A stretch of DNA of 64,000 nt from Xenoacremonium recifei (lineage: Eukaryota > Ascomycota > Sordariomycetes > Hypocreales > Nectriaceae), in the NCBI GenBank assembly GCA_012184525.1, contig WOFQ01000042.1:243491-307490 (forward strand), in the 5' to 3' direction. The first letter of the stretch is position 1. Each line of letters begins with the position of its first letter. This document shows, piece after piece, positions 25,001 to 37,229 of the stretch. The position numbers were made by a program, and so were the translations under genes. A model generated the notes under the pieces. The model searched no databases, had not been told where the DNA came from, and saw nothing but the letters and a program-made list of their open reading frames with translations.

Positions 25001-27941
25001 AGCCAGAAGTCCCTGCACCTCTATTGAGCCTTTCTGGCTTGCACTTACACTCTTTCGAGCCTGTGGCTGAACCTCCAGTAGAGCCTGTTGTTTTTGTTCC
25101 TCCTCCGCCAGCGTTGAGCTTGTCGACAATTTCCCGGGAACATGTTGAGCCTATTGCTCCTCGTGTGCCATCTCTTGCGCTCTCGAGCATTTCACGAGAG
25201 CACATCGAGCCCATAGCTCCTCAACAACCCAATCTTGGCTTGTCTGGCATTCTGGCAGAGGAGCTTGAACCCATTGCAGAGCCTGAGCCTGTGGTTGCAC
25301 CTATCATACCTCTATTGCCCGTACTTGGTCTGTCCAATTTGTCGATGGAACACGTCGAACCAGTACAGCACCCAGAGCCTGAAGCACCCCAGCTTAGTCT
25401 GTCGAGCATTTCCGGCCAGCAACTAGAGCCGATCCCTGAACCAGAGGTTCAAGCGATTGTCCCTGAGCTTTGCATATCTTCTATCTCGACTGAGCATGTT
25501 GAGCCATCCGAACTGGCGGCACCAGAACTGACCATGTCAACCGTCTCGATCCAGCATGTCGCTCCTATTGCGGAGCCAGAGATCCTGCCTCCTATTCCGG
25601 AACTCACCATTTCATCCATCCTGGGCGAGCAAGTAGAGCCGGTGTCTATTGAACCCCCGACGCTTGCGATCTCCTCAATCTCGATGCAGGGCGTCGAACC
25701 TGTTGTGGCGCCTATGCCTTCTCTCGCGGTATCTACTATATATGCTGAGCATGTGGAACCCAGGGAAGTACCTTCGATTGTCCCATTACCTACTCCCCTG
25801 GTGTTTTCAAATGTTTTCGCCGAGCATGTGGAACCCGTGTCTGAGCCAGAGCCAGTTCTACCAACCCTCGCTCTGTCATCAATCACCACTCAACACGTAC
25901 AGCCTGCTCCCGAAGCTTTGCCTGACCTGGTTTTGTCTACTATCAATGCTGAGGGAGTGGAACCAATCAGCCCTGTCTTCGAGGAGCCCATTGTTCCAGA
26001 TATCGGCTTTTCTTCAATCGAGTTTGTTGAGACCATGCCGATCTCTCCTAGAAGTCCCAGACGGGATGGTTTCATTCTACCAAGGGACGCCAACTCTCCC
26101 TTCACCGAAAATGACGGTCCTAGAACACCTACACGGAACATTTTTGGTGCTGGCCGAGGCAAATACGCCGAAACCTCGCCAATCATTGCCGAAGATGAGA
26201 CACGACAATCTCCCAAGGATGCTTCTGAGTCTGAAACACCAGAGTCGCAGCGTCCATTCAAGGAAATTTCCACAAACCTGAATGGTCGACCCGCTCGCCA
26301 ACCAGTTGTCCCGACCACCGACCAGGGCGCCCAAACCTCACTCACTGCCGAAGCTATCGACGAGCTCTTCAAGTCTCGATCTCGACCCGCCTTTGCTTAT
26401 GAGAAGAGCAATTCGATTATGAGTTTCGGCTCTCCTGCCACTGTAGGCACAACAGGCACGGTTAGGATACGCCGATCTCAGGAGAGCTTTGGCAGCCCCA
26501 TTCGTAATAAGGGCAAGTTGGCGGATGATTTTGGTTCTGAAACAGGCTCAATTCGACGACCAGGAAGCTCTGCCAGCGCTCAAATCTCCTTCCAAGATCC
26601 TCCCCCGCTGCCTTCAAACCATCGCCAAGTCATCGAAGCAGCTCGCTCGAACTCGGCTCACGGCTCGATAAGTAACATGGGACCACCGCTGTGGCCTGCA
26701 TCCGCTCTCAAACAGAGGCCAGTCACCCCGAGCCAGAGACCCATGACACCTCTATCGACTCGCGCGGCTCCTACGCCTCGCGCAGGCCGGTCTGACATGA
26801 TGCATGGCAGCTTGGAAGTCCAGTCACCGCCAAAGCTTTCAGCAAGATCCAGGCAGTCATCTGTATCCTCCTTCGCTTCAGAACTCGATACGCGGTTCAA
26901 TATGCGGCCTGGTGACATGGGTATTGACCCCGCAGGCTTTGGACCTAACACCGATCCTCGCATGATCCAGGCTATCACACAAACCATGATAGGAGAGTAC
27001 TTGTGGAAATACACTCGCAAGACTGGCCGCGGAGAGATGTCGGGCAATCGGCACCGCCGGTACTTCTGGGTTCATCCTTACACGCGAACACTGTACTGGA
27101 GTGATCGAGATCCTTCGTCTGCTGGTCGTGCCGAGCTCAAGGCGAAGAGCGTCCCCATTGAGGCCGTCCGCGTCGTTACTGACGACAACCCGATGCCTCC
27201 AGGACTGCACCGGAAGAGCTTGGTGATCATATCACCTGGCCGAACTATCAAGTTCACGTGTACTACTGGTCAACGGCATGAAACATGGTTCAATGCGCTG
27301 TCTTACCTCCTGCTTAGGACCAATGCTGAAGGAGAGTCTGATGCTGAAGATATGGCGGAGAGCATCACGCGTGAAGACATCGACGAGTTCAATCCCCAAT
27401 ATGGTCGACAATCGGTCAATAGTACTCGACCCCGACCTCCCCCGTCCTTGTCATCTTACAACTCTCGGACTACGCGGAACGAATCGCCTGCAATTGACAT
27501 GTCGATGAACATTCCAACCCTGACACCAACTCCTCACAAGAAGTCAGCTCAAAGGCCTTCCCTCGGTTCGTTGAGCAAATTGAGTGGGTATTGGAAGTCA
27601 GGGACTTTCTCCAGCCGACGCAGCCGGGCTCCTAGTGCTCAAAATTTGAGCATCTACGAAGCAAGCGAAGTCCACGACAGCGCAGAGGATTTGCGAGAAA
27701 TTATAGAGCGTCAAGATAGGGAATCTGACCGGCTCGAAAATGTTCGCGCCTGCTGTGATGGTAAGCAATTTTAATCCGTCCGAGTCACAATGACAATGCT
27801 AATCAAACCTGATGAATAGGCAAACACGATGTCGGAACACTTCATCACCATAGCAAGCGAGGACGCTCCAGCAATCACACACACTCTCATCCGGGCTCGA
27901 ACTCGGCTCAGCCAAAGGCGTCTGTCAGGTCTCGGGCTTAA
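22044..27941 (+). CDS. apsA: Nuclear migration protein ApsA / Num1 family
   Basis: There are three exons: 22044-22511, 22567-27760 and 27820-27941. They give about 1927 aa. The introns are 55 and 59 nt, and the reading frame is continuous. The N-terminal region (about 60-420) is largely coiled coil. The middle is Ser-rich and acidic. Residues near 835-1315 carry about 21 degenerate repeats of the type LSLSSISxEHVEPxxEPE. A C-terminal PH domain (about 1625-1740) begins near MIGEYLWKYTRKTGRGEM and contains RHRRYFWVHPYTRTLYW. ApsA and yeast Num1 sit at the cell cortex, bind membrane lipid through the PH domain and anchor dynein, so nuclei are pulled and spaced along hyphae. A second ATG at 22059 is a possible alternative start. 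Confidence 0.95.
24600..26036 (+). repeat. Degenerate tandem repeat array inside apsA (about 21 units)
   Basis: The encoded unit is 17-40 residues with a fixed core L-x-(L/I/M)-S-(S/T)-(I/L)-x-x-E-(H/x)-(V/L)-E-P followed by an acidic, Pro-rich spacer. Units differ at many codons, so the array is old and protein-selected, not a recent DNA minisatellite. Confidence 0.9.
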
Positions 27942-29659
27942 GAACTGACAACAGCCCCATCGCTAAAAGAAGAAACGAAACCCTTTCAGAGCCACCTTTG
28001 GCACTGTCACGTCACTCGTTAGACCACTCCATTTCACGACCAAACTTCCTCACGGAACTTTCATGATACTTATGATTTTTCTTTTTATCTCAAGCTTGCA
28101 ATTGACTGCCGTCGAGCAAATGACCGGACAAATGTTTGAGTCTTCATCGGCTTCATAATCAACCACTAATGGTTCACGACACACCACTTTTCTTTATAAT
28201 CCTAAACTTGCGGATCGAACCTATCCAAGGTTAGCTGAAAAAATCCCAACAAATCACAAAAAAAAGTCTTCTTTCAGAAAGGAAAAAAAAAAACTCGAAT
28301 ATGGCCGATAAATTGTAGCGTTGCAAACGCATGCGAGCCTACTGGTACTTAGGCGTCTTGTCATTTCTGCTGGGGCTGGTAATCTCACAGAGCGGAGGCA
28401 GGTATGGAAGGTGCTGGGGAACCAATCTATGTAATGGCATCGTTTCTGCTGTTGGCGCAATTGTTTTGTTTGACCAGATTACAGAATGTCAAGATGGACT
28501 TGGAGGATAGGAGGAGGAGAGCGTGCTTTAAAGAAAGAGAAAGCATGTGGATAGATGACTGAGCGCGGTGGCGTGCTGTCGCGGAAACACTGATGACTCA
28601 ATGATATTTTTCTTGGCGTGTTGTATTTCTATGCTCGAGAAGTAGTGTTGTTTTCCTACCTTTGAAGAGGATTTCTCCAAGACCATGACTGAATTGGATT
28701 GCCACTTGTTCTCTTGTTGGTCACACTGGTCGATGACTTGCTTCCAACATGACATGCTGACAGGTTCAGCACCTTTTCAACATCGAGTATCATCCAGGCG
28801 CATCAATCATGGTTAGGCAACAGACCGGTCAGCCAATTATGTAGTCCATTCCTTGATCATGGGTTGGTGCATTGCCATTCTCTCCTCGAATACATTTGTA
28901 CATACATATGTTATGTAAGTTAACAGCAAAACTTGCACCAGACGGCCAAGAAGAGTATACATACCCTGATGAGATCACGCCTGGATACGGAAGCCGTTGA
29001 CTTTTGGGCTTGACGAGGACCCTGTACTGAACGCAGGCGAAGGACTGTCGGCTGTGCAGGATGGATTACTTTGGTCCGCCGATGTTTCTTTCATCTGGAC
29101 ATTCTTTCTGAGCAGCCTAAGCCATGTTCTTCCCTCTGCATAATTTCAATAACTTGCATGAAAATCGGTGTCGCCTGAAGCTGAGTGATGTACTTGCTAG
29201 AGGGACAGTTTAAAAATAGCATAGCTAGATAGACAGAGCTGTTAACCGAAAAGGAAACTGGTATCAATCAGCCATAGAATAAGATCTAAGTAAGCTTATC
29301 GTATTATTGTCCTTCCCGCTAGAAGTGTGAGTAGTCCCCGATAGGATGCGATCGATCGATGATCAACCTCACTGCCACCATGACTAAGGTAGATCTCCTC
29401 CGAAGGATGGGGGCGAATGAAGGCTTGTGCTGGACACCACGCGTCACTGGCTATGAATGTCATCATGTCTCTATAGCGTCTCTTACAGCCTCAGTCTTTC
29501 CAGAAGCCCATGGCTATGTTCTGTTACATCACGCCGACTATTTCCGCTCTCTGCGGTCAGGTATTTAAGATGACACCGGAACTCATTTACAAGATGATAA
29601 GTCCGAACTCATCGTCTTGCAATAACCACAAGATTCAAGCAAACGAGATTAAAAGCAAG
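27942..29659. other. Intergenic, AT-rich, no gene seen
   Basis: The spacer holds the apsA 3' flank, with A-runs near 28258-28292, and the promoter of the secreted-protein gene. No credible open frame is present. GC drops from about 28.9 kb onward, which marks the change to accessory DNA. Confidence 0.55.
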
Positions 29660-30246
29660 ATGCAACTTTCCACATTCTTCCCTGTCTTTATGCTTGGCGC
29701 ATGTCTTGCCACCGCTCTCCCATCGGGACAGGGCGAGGCAAGCCTCATCAATCGCAACGATACATTGAGCTCTCCCGACATCGGACACGCTCTCTTCAAA
29801 ATCGGACCGTTCGATAGCGATGAGGAGCTGGATTCCGCGATCGAGTCATTTTACGCTAATAACAATATGAGTGCAGTTGAGGACGCAAAGAAACGACATT
29901 GCGTCGGAGTCAAATTGTGCGCGAGAAAGAACTTTCGTGGGCCGTGTTACTGGGCATGCTATCCCTACGGCAAAGCAATCTACCCAGATAATTACTGGGT
30001 GCACCGTCTCAGCTCAGCAACAATTGCTGAAAACAAGGGCACATGCAACTTCTATAAGTAAGTATCGTGGAGAACCTATTGTGCATCTTGTGGTTTCTTT
30101 ACCGAGCGACCCTAACAATACGTAGTGGAAAATGTCGTTCGAAAAAGGCGCTATATCAAAGCTTCAGCTTTCCGGGCACGAATTTCGCAAAACATATTTC
30201 GAATAACATGCACTGCTTTGAATGCTGGAGACACGGAACACCTTGA
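29660..30246 (+). CDS. Small cysteine-rich secreted protein (172 aa)
   Basis: There are two exons, 29660-30057 and 30126-30246, joined in phase at an Asn codon across a 68-nt intron (GTAAGT...CGTAG). The start at 29660 gives a good signal peptide (MQLSTFFPVFMLGACLATA). Upstream in-frame ATGs would bury it. The mature protein has an acidic pro-like segment, then a Lys-Arg site (AKKRHC) that could be a Kex2-type cleavage. A Cys-rich domain with about nine cysteines follows, including LCARKNFRGPCYWAC and GTCNFYNGKC. The C-x4-F-x-G-x-C spacing and the later Ser-Ser resemble small fungal proteins with a crystallin-like fold, which is an inference. It may be an effector or antimicrobial protein; no function is proven. 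Confidence 0.8.
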
Positions 30247-31908
30247 ACGTGGTCTTATGTGAACCAAGTGCGATCAAATGAGGGTGGACATACAGAATCG
30301 GAATTTCATAGAGCTCCTTCATTCATATACAATAGATTAGATTTGGAGATAAATGATGTGGATGCAGTCTGTTGTACACAGTAATTAATTTTGTACGATA
30401 TTGTTTTTTGTGAAATTGAGGTCATATTAATATCGCTTTGCCGTCCGACGACAAGCTTGCTCCCAGATATTTTGGTGCGCGATGGCATGTTCGAGGACTG
30501 GGACGTCTACTATTTTACATTATTGTTTCATTATAATTTCCTTGTACCTACAATAAATACGTAGGCGGAAAGTTACATTTAACTTTATAATACTTAATAG
30601 CTCTAGAGAGAATCCATCACACTGAATATACACATAGATGTGTATGTGGATAGAAATCTAAATGTCTTTATTTCAGTTCTTCAATTTGTAATGAAATTGA
30701 ACGACATATTCTTTTTCTTTCGAATAATCCAGTCTATCACGTGCGTACGTTACACGTGACGCATCTTGCGTATAAGATGTGGCACACTTAAGGTACGTCT
30801 TCTAGTCCTTTTCTCCCCCGCCGCGGCTGAGCATCCTGTCTGTACGCAAAAGCCGAGATCACTTTTCTACTATCTCCTTTATGCAACTAAACGTACGTTA
30901 ACTGGGTATACTCCGGCCTCCTGTCACTGTCAAAAGTGCGTGGTTTGAAAGATGGAAGATCCTCAGCCTCGTCCAGCTTGTGCCAATATTTAGCTTAAGC
31001 TATCAAACTTTTCTGAATTCTCATAATGGACGAATGATATGAAACCCGGTTTTTTCTTCAGACTTCTGTCACCGTTACAAACCCAACCCGACCAACTCAA
31101 TCGGTTGATTTATATGTTAATTCGGGCTCCATCTCAATGGCATATGTACTCCAGCTTGTTGCTCAAATATTAGCACGTCGGGGTCCACAACGAACTTGCG
31201 AGACGGAGTTAACTCGGGATGTATGGCCAAACCTGAAAAGGGCGCTGGTTGACTGGAGGGAGGTGTATGATAGTCTGGCCCTTCGCTTGCAATGTATGTC
31301 TACAACAAGACTGGCAGCCTTCGTAAAGGCGACGCATGACACCATGCTGAAAAGTCTCTCGTCATATCGGAAATCCTGATCGCAACCCAATCCGAAACAC
31401 TCCGTTCACATCTCTGATCCAGCAGCTCGCCAATAATCGGGTCTAAATTGGTCATCCACTGAAAGACTACCCCGGATTAGTCCCCGGCCCTCCCGCATTT
31501 CCAAGTTCGGGGCTGGTGCGGGGAAGAAACCACGTCTATTGGCGAGTGCGTGCCCGTCTTCCTCTCAAAGACCAAGTGCCGTGATCATTTGCCGAAGGTG
31601 TCGCACTTGGAGGTCTCCAGCTTCACTGCCATCGAAGCGTAAAACAGCGGCAGTCGGTCCTTGTGCGCGTAAGTTCCTGTGCTTTGCTTGAGTTTTCCTC
31701 GTGATTAGAATGTTCTTATTCAGCTTGGTTTTGACCGATTGCCGGCGATTGCGGTAATCCTTGATATAAATGGCCGGGTGCTTCTCCTGTGCAGTTCTCT
31801 ACTCGATACTCGCCACCTTGGCTTCCACACGAGAACCCACACATTGAATTTCATCTATAAACTTATACTTCTTTTTGCAGCAAGTCACGCGGTTTAAACA
31901 CGCTCAAC
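30247..31908. other. AT-rich intergenic region
   Basis: This region is AT-rich between about 30.3 and 30.7 kb, followed by the P450 promoter. An 80-aa plus-strand frame at 31137-31379 has no recognisable features and is not annotated. Confidence 0.55.
31765..31770 (+). promoter_or_regulatory. Candidate TATA box of the P450 gene
   Basis: TATAAA lies 139 nt before the P450 start codon, in the context TTGATATAAATGG. No other TATA-like site is closer. Confidence 0.5.
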
Positions 31909-33698
31909 ATGGAGAATGGACTCATGCAGTCGTTGCTTCACATGTTGTGTCGCCACTGGCTGCTTGTTCTTGGCACTTCACTGACTGCGTGGCTTCTAAG
32001 AAATTACTTCTACAATGGTCTCAACAAGTACCCGGGCCCTTTCTACGCTTCTTTGACAAACTGGTGGAGGTTCTTCGATGTGATGGGCCGTCGCCCCGAG
32101 ATTACTCTCCAGGCTTTACATGCGAAACATGGTGATGTCGTTCGAATAGGCCCAAACGCTCTCTCCTTCGCCGATCCGGCTGCATTGAAGAATATATACG
32201 GATTGAATAATGGGTTCGTCAAGGTAGGTCTTGCGTGATTGTATGAGTAGTAGGTCCATATTTTGATGCGCTAATATGCATAGTCGGACTTTTATATCGT
32301 TCAACAATCTGTCGTCAAGGGCTTCAGACTTGCCTCTCTCTTCAGTACAACAGACAATAGCTTCCACGCTCAATTTCGACGATGCGTCAACGCTGCCTTT
32401 GCTATGAGCGCACTGGTCCAATACGAGCCTTTCGTTGACAATACAACTAAACTCTTTCTTCGCCAAACCGAGAAGCTCTTTGCGAGTCAAGGCGCTAGTT
32501 GTGACTTCACTACCTGGTTACAGTATTATGCGTTTGATGTCATCGGAGAAATCACATACAGCAAGCGGCACGGGTTCCTTGAAAGGAATGTGGATGTCGA
32601 GGGCATAATTGCGTACCTGAGTAGTCTATTTCTCTACGTTGCCCCGGTAAGCATGCATCAATGAAGCCTTCTATAAGATATCCTAACATCCTGTTAGATC
32701 GGCCAGATCCCATTCCTCGACCTTCTCCTGTTGAAAAATCCTATTTACCTCAAGCTATCACAATGGGGACTTTTCGATTCAACATTTCCAGTGGCGCGAT
32801 TCGCACGAGCTCGCATGGCCGAACGTCTCATACCGGAGCTCAAAGAGGGAACAATTCTTCCAGTTAACGGCACGAAGAAGCAAGCTCTGACTCACGACTT
32901 ACTGTCAAAGTTTATTGCAGCAAAAGAGGCCAAGCCCGATTTCATGTCCGAGACTCTCGTACAAACCATGGCTGTATCCATGGCATTTGCGGGCTCGGAA
33001 ACAACAGCAATTTCGCTTTCGTCGGTGTTCTATTTTCTGCTCAGAAATAAAGAATCCTATGACAGGCTGATGGAAGAGCTGGAGGCCGCGGAAAAGACGG
33101 GCTGCTTCTCTGACAACGACACAGGCCTCGTGACCTTTTCCGAGTCCCAAAAGCTCCCCTACCTTCATGCTTGTATCCAAGAGGCATTTCGAATGCACCC
33201 TGCTGCAGGGCTACCTCTCGAACGCATTGTTCCTCCGCAAGGAGCTACCATAGCCGGTCATTACATCAAAGGTGGAACTATTGTAGGATGCTCAGCCTGG
33301 CTAATTCACCGACGACCGGAAATATTCGGGGCACATGTCGACGAGTATAAGCCTGAGCGCTGGCTCGTTGATCCGAATAAGGACAAAGAGTCTGAAGATA
33401 GGCGAATCAAGCAAATGAATGGCATGATGTTCCAGTTCGGCATGGGGAGCAGGACATGTATCGGGAAGAATATTAGCCTTCTGGAGATTTACAAAGTAGT
33501 TCCGAGTCTTTTGAGACGATTCCAGGCAAGTAAATCACAAACTTCTCAAAGCATACTCATTCATACTGATAAACCCCTCAGATCGACTTTCAAGACCCTC
33601 ACAAAGAATGGAAGATTACAAATGCTTGGTTCGTAAAACAGTCGGAGTTCTATGTTACATTCAGGCTCCGTGAACTAGCACAACTTAAAATCAGATAA
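31909..33698 (+). CDS. Cytochrome P450 monooxygenase, pisatin-demethylase/benzoate-hydroxylase-like group
   Basis: There are four exons: 31909-32223, 32284-32646, 32698-33525 and 33582-33698. They give 540 aa, all in phase 0. The first two introns are GT-AG; the third starts with GC (GCAAGT...CTCAG). Skipping it restores the normal P450 end IDFQDPHKEWKITNAWFVKQ. A single N-terminal membrane segment (HWLLVLGTSLTAWLL) anchors it to the ER. The proline hinge YPGP, I-helix AGSETT, ExxR (Glu388-Arg391), PERW, and heme loop FGMGSRTCIGKN with ligand Cys480 are all intact. The heme loop running into ISLLEIYKVVPSLLRRF is typical of the fungal pisatin demethylase-like group. Substrate is unknown and no backbone-forming biosynthetic enzyme lies next to it. 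Confidence 0.93.
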
Positions 33699-33772
33699 AG
33701 CCTGGATCTGTAACGTATTCAGGGTTGATTTCAAGAAGCGAAGACCTGGCCCCCAGAATTTTGCATCCGATA

Positions 33773-36700
33773 TTAGAATGGTGATCCATTTAAACCCAAG
33801 AAAGAAAAGAAGCCTTCACTCAAATATTCACCTGTTATAATCTCGTCCTGCTTCTGCCGCTTGAAGTTCTCCTCATCCGAGCTGTCCTCGTCCGAGTCGT
33901 CCCCATCCGAACTGTCTTCACTGGTATCAACCCGCCTCTTCGTGCTGGGCGACATGGGAGATCTGCTTGTACTTGACCGTGCCATCTCAGCGGCACTGCC
34001 AGTATGACCTGTCTCAGTTGATACCTGTTCGTGAATATGTAGAGCTCGGTTCACCGAATTTTGATAGTCACCTAGCCGCCAGGATGCTCTTTCGAAGAGA
34101 GGCACGATCTTTTGTGTCAATCGGGAAATAAAGAGGCGACGAGATTCATTGGAACTCTTCTCGGCTGCATCTACAGCCCGCGTGAAGCGCTCAAAGAAGC
34201 GCACAGAATGCTTTTCTTCGAGCTCCTCCGTTGATTCAAGAAGAGTTTCTTGAAAACCAATGCTCATAGAGACATGAGTAGATTTGTCGTCGTCCGAATC
34301 GAAAGAGGCTCCCCCGCGCATGAAAGCAATCAGGGATTGAAAATACATCTGCTCGATTCGCTGACTCCACTGGATCTCAAATCCAACTGCCACAAACAAG
34401 GAGAAGGCAGATTCAACGGTAACCTTGTCTACCCATAGTCTTGCTCGAGGATTTGCGCCGTAATCCAAGAAGGTTTGAATCAAGCCTTGCTCTAGAGTAG
34501 CCTGAAACTTGGTAAGATTTGAAACGAGTATCTCTGAAAGGAAATGTTCCCAGATCGTTGAGGGCTGCATCGTGCCCTTCATCTCTTCGTTCGGGTTCGC
34601 GCCAGCTTTCAGCACACACTCGAGTTTTTCGCGACTTAAAATAGGCCATGTTGCATTGCTGCATGTAGGGGTCCATAATACCAGTGATATCGGCGATCGG
34701 AAAAGGCTCGTGAGAAAGCTTGGGTTCTCTGATAACTTTCGAGATAAAAATCCCATCAACGGCAACTCTAGGGCAAGCAATCGACACAAGTTCGCAACGT
34801 AATCATAGGCCTCCGGAAATTTCCCACCGATTGCCGGGCTGATAGTGAATGCTTTTTCTTTAAGAGCAGAATCAATTTCTCCGAGGATTGAATCCAGGAT
34901 CTTCTTTGGAACTTCAGGATCTGATTCGAGATCCAGAGCATATTTGAGTGTTCTGCGTAATTCTGAGTATAGCGAGCTTTGGGGAAATCGACTCTTGCAT
35001 ATCGTTTCAAAGCCTTCGTATAGCGTGAAATTTCCATGCTCAAGGCTGCATGTTTTGAGCCAAGCGGTATAGGCTTTTAGGATCGACACTCCGGCATTGA
35101 AGCCCTTTAGAGTGTTTTTTGAGTCAAGAAAGTCTGACATTTGGCGGGTCCGTAGAAAGTCGAAAACTGTGCGATGGAGAAAGGTGATCTTCCCTAGCTG
35201 TTCTTCGAGAAGCCCTCGACAACTCATTTTGAGTCCTTGAATAGTTCGTTCCTGGCGCAGTCGTGCCCAATCTTCAGTCTCCTCAAACGCGGGAAGGTGC
35301 TTGTAGTAGTCTGGGTCCGCATACTCGTCATCAAGAAAGCTATATACCATGGGATCAAGTGGTTGGTTGGCATAAAGCGCAACCTTTAAGGCTCCGGCCA
35401 TTTTCTCATGATAGAACAATGGCACAGACTCTAGCATTTTTTTGAAGAATGCCTCAAGTTCCGTCGGGAAGCTACACAGTTTCTTCTCCAAACCAGCGAA
35501 ATTGTCGTCCTTGGTCAGGCCTTTCCTCAGATGCTGGGTCGCGAGGAAGACCCAAAGAAATACCCCTTGGGACCGCTCTGCAATCGTCCTAGTCAACAAC
35601 ATGGTCTCTCCTGTCTCCAATCTTAGGTCGTGCCAGAGTGGGTGTTTATGAAGCCTGTCTTGTGCGTATGAGAAAATGTCGTTCCGCGTCAGTTCATGGA
35701 TAAAGATCCGAGATGCTTCGTTATGACCAAAGGCGTCTTTGAACACATTCCAAGGTCGGCTCGACAGACAAAGTTTGACATTTTTGTTCAAAATTGTCGT
35801 CAGATACTCGCAAAATTTGAGGTGATTGCCATTAAACTCATCCAAGCCATCGATGAAGAAGCAGAATCTGAAGGGTATCTCAGGCTGCTCTGAGATGCGC
35901 TCCAGAGTCGCACGCAGCTCAGGCTCTGTCCAATTCTGTGTTGAAGGAAACCCGCCTGACCAGCGTGAAGGGCAAGCATCCTGGATCAGACGAGGGCAGC
36001 ATCGGAAGACATCATAGAGGAGAGTTTGTAGCAACCCTGTCAATGACTTCTGAATATCCGTTCCCGCGTTCCAGAAATAGCAACACGAGGTGACGGCCTG
36101 AAGAGGATGAGACCACTTCGACAGTGCTTCCGTTGTCTTCGGATGATTGGCAACAAACTTCATGAAGGTGGATTTGCCAGACCCAGGCTTTCCAGAAACC
36201 CAGAATACTCCGCTGCCATGCTCTAGCCACTGTATGAGCTTGGATTCCGAAGCTTGAAGCCTCTTTCCCTTTCGTGTCTTCTGGTATTTCGGGGCCGCAA
36301 AAGCCCAGCGGAATGTCTCTTGATGAGCTTCGGGTATAGAGTTGTGCCGGCATTGCCTCATCTTGAAGTTCAAGGATCGGAGCATCTCCAGCTCTGTGCG
36401 AATTTTCGATTCTGATACAGAGATTTCTCCCATCATCTGCCCTAGGGAGCAAACATGGGATGTGAAGGTATTCGTATCATTCATTCCAAGCGCATTCTTC
36501 TCAATCTTCTCAAGCGTATCCTGCATATCTGAAAATTGCGGTGAGTGCTTTACTCCTAGACGTTCACTTTCCGTCCGTAATCCGGCCAACTCTCGAGAGT
36601 GTTGAGAATGGTATATGCTATAACTCATTAGCAATTAAAAAGAGTTCGTTTTTTAACGGAAAAACGAATATGTACTTTGATATGTGGCACACGGTGGTGG

Positions 36701-37229
36701 CCAAGGCTCCTTTTGATCGCCTCAGCCTTGCTTCCATTCTCTTGATTTCACCCCGTTTCCAAACCGTTTTGAAAGCTGTCATGAAGTTCAAACCTAGAGA
36801 ACCTACGAAACTGTCTGATTTTAACTTTAAGACAGCATGGAGAATGTCGCGTGAGTCGAGTTCACAGTCCCCGAGGACAACTTCAAGCGAGGAGTACACA
36901 TCCCGCAATTCCGGGAAAAGACCGCCTTCAAAAAGGTTTGGATCTTCGTGTTGAATAGCCGAGCTGGATATCGGAGTGTGGTGGTGAGGGCCGTTCTCGG
37001 TTGCATGTGATGTTGGCTCTGCTTGATCTCTGGCAGCTCTTTGCAATGCTTGGCTGAGCTTTAGGGCATGCCTGTCCAGGTGAGAACAGGCAGTATCTAA
37101 GTTGCGAATGTATGCAGATGTGTCCTTTTCCGAATCAAAGAGTTCAGACGTAGTTGATAGCAACTGAGAGGCAAATGCAACGAACGAGGCTGTCGCACTG
37201 GCGATGTTGAAGGCTGAGTCAGGATCCAT
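33773..37229 (-). CDS. NACHT NTPase, fungal NLR-like protein (1132 aa)
   Basis: There are two exons, 37229-36676 and 36617-33773. The 58-nt intron (GTACAT...TTATAG) joins in phase at an Asn codon. The N-terminal 190 residues start MDPDSAFNIASATASFVAF, the usual helical N-domain of fungal STAND proteins. A helical linker follows. The NACHT domain starts near residue 320 with Walker A GKPGSGKST, and Walker B-like FCFFIDGLDEF is near 444. A helical C-terminal half shows no clear WD40, ankyrin or TPR repeat. The tail has a striking acidic Ser/Asp run (DSSDGDDSDEDSSDEE) and a basic KRQKQ. Such proteins are linked to self/non-self recognition and regulated cell death in fungi; that role is inferred. 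It ends only 74 bp from the P450 stop, tail-to-tail. Confidence 0.9.

Noticed and set aside
31137..31379. 80-aa plus-strand frame upstream of the P450
   Set aside because: No signal peptide, domain or homologous pattern is recognised. Length is within chance expectation.
33699..37229. P450, NACHT and 441-aa genes as one secondary-metabolite cluster
   Set aside because: No polyketide, peptide or classical terpene backbone enzyme is present, and a NACHT gene and 2.4 kb of spacer intervene.
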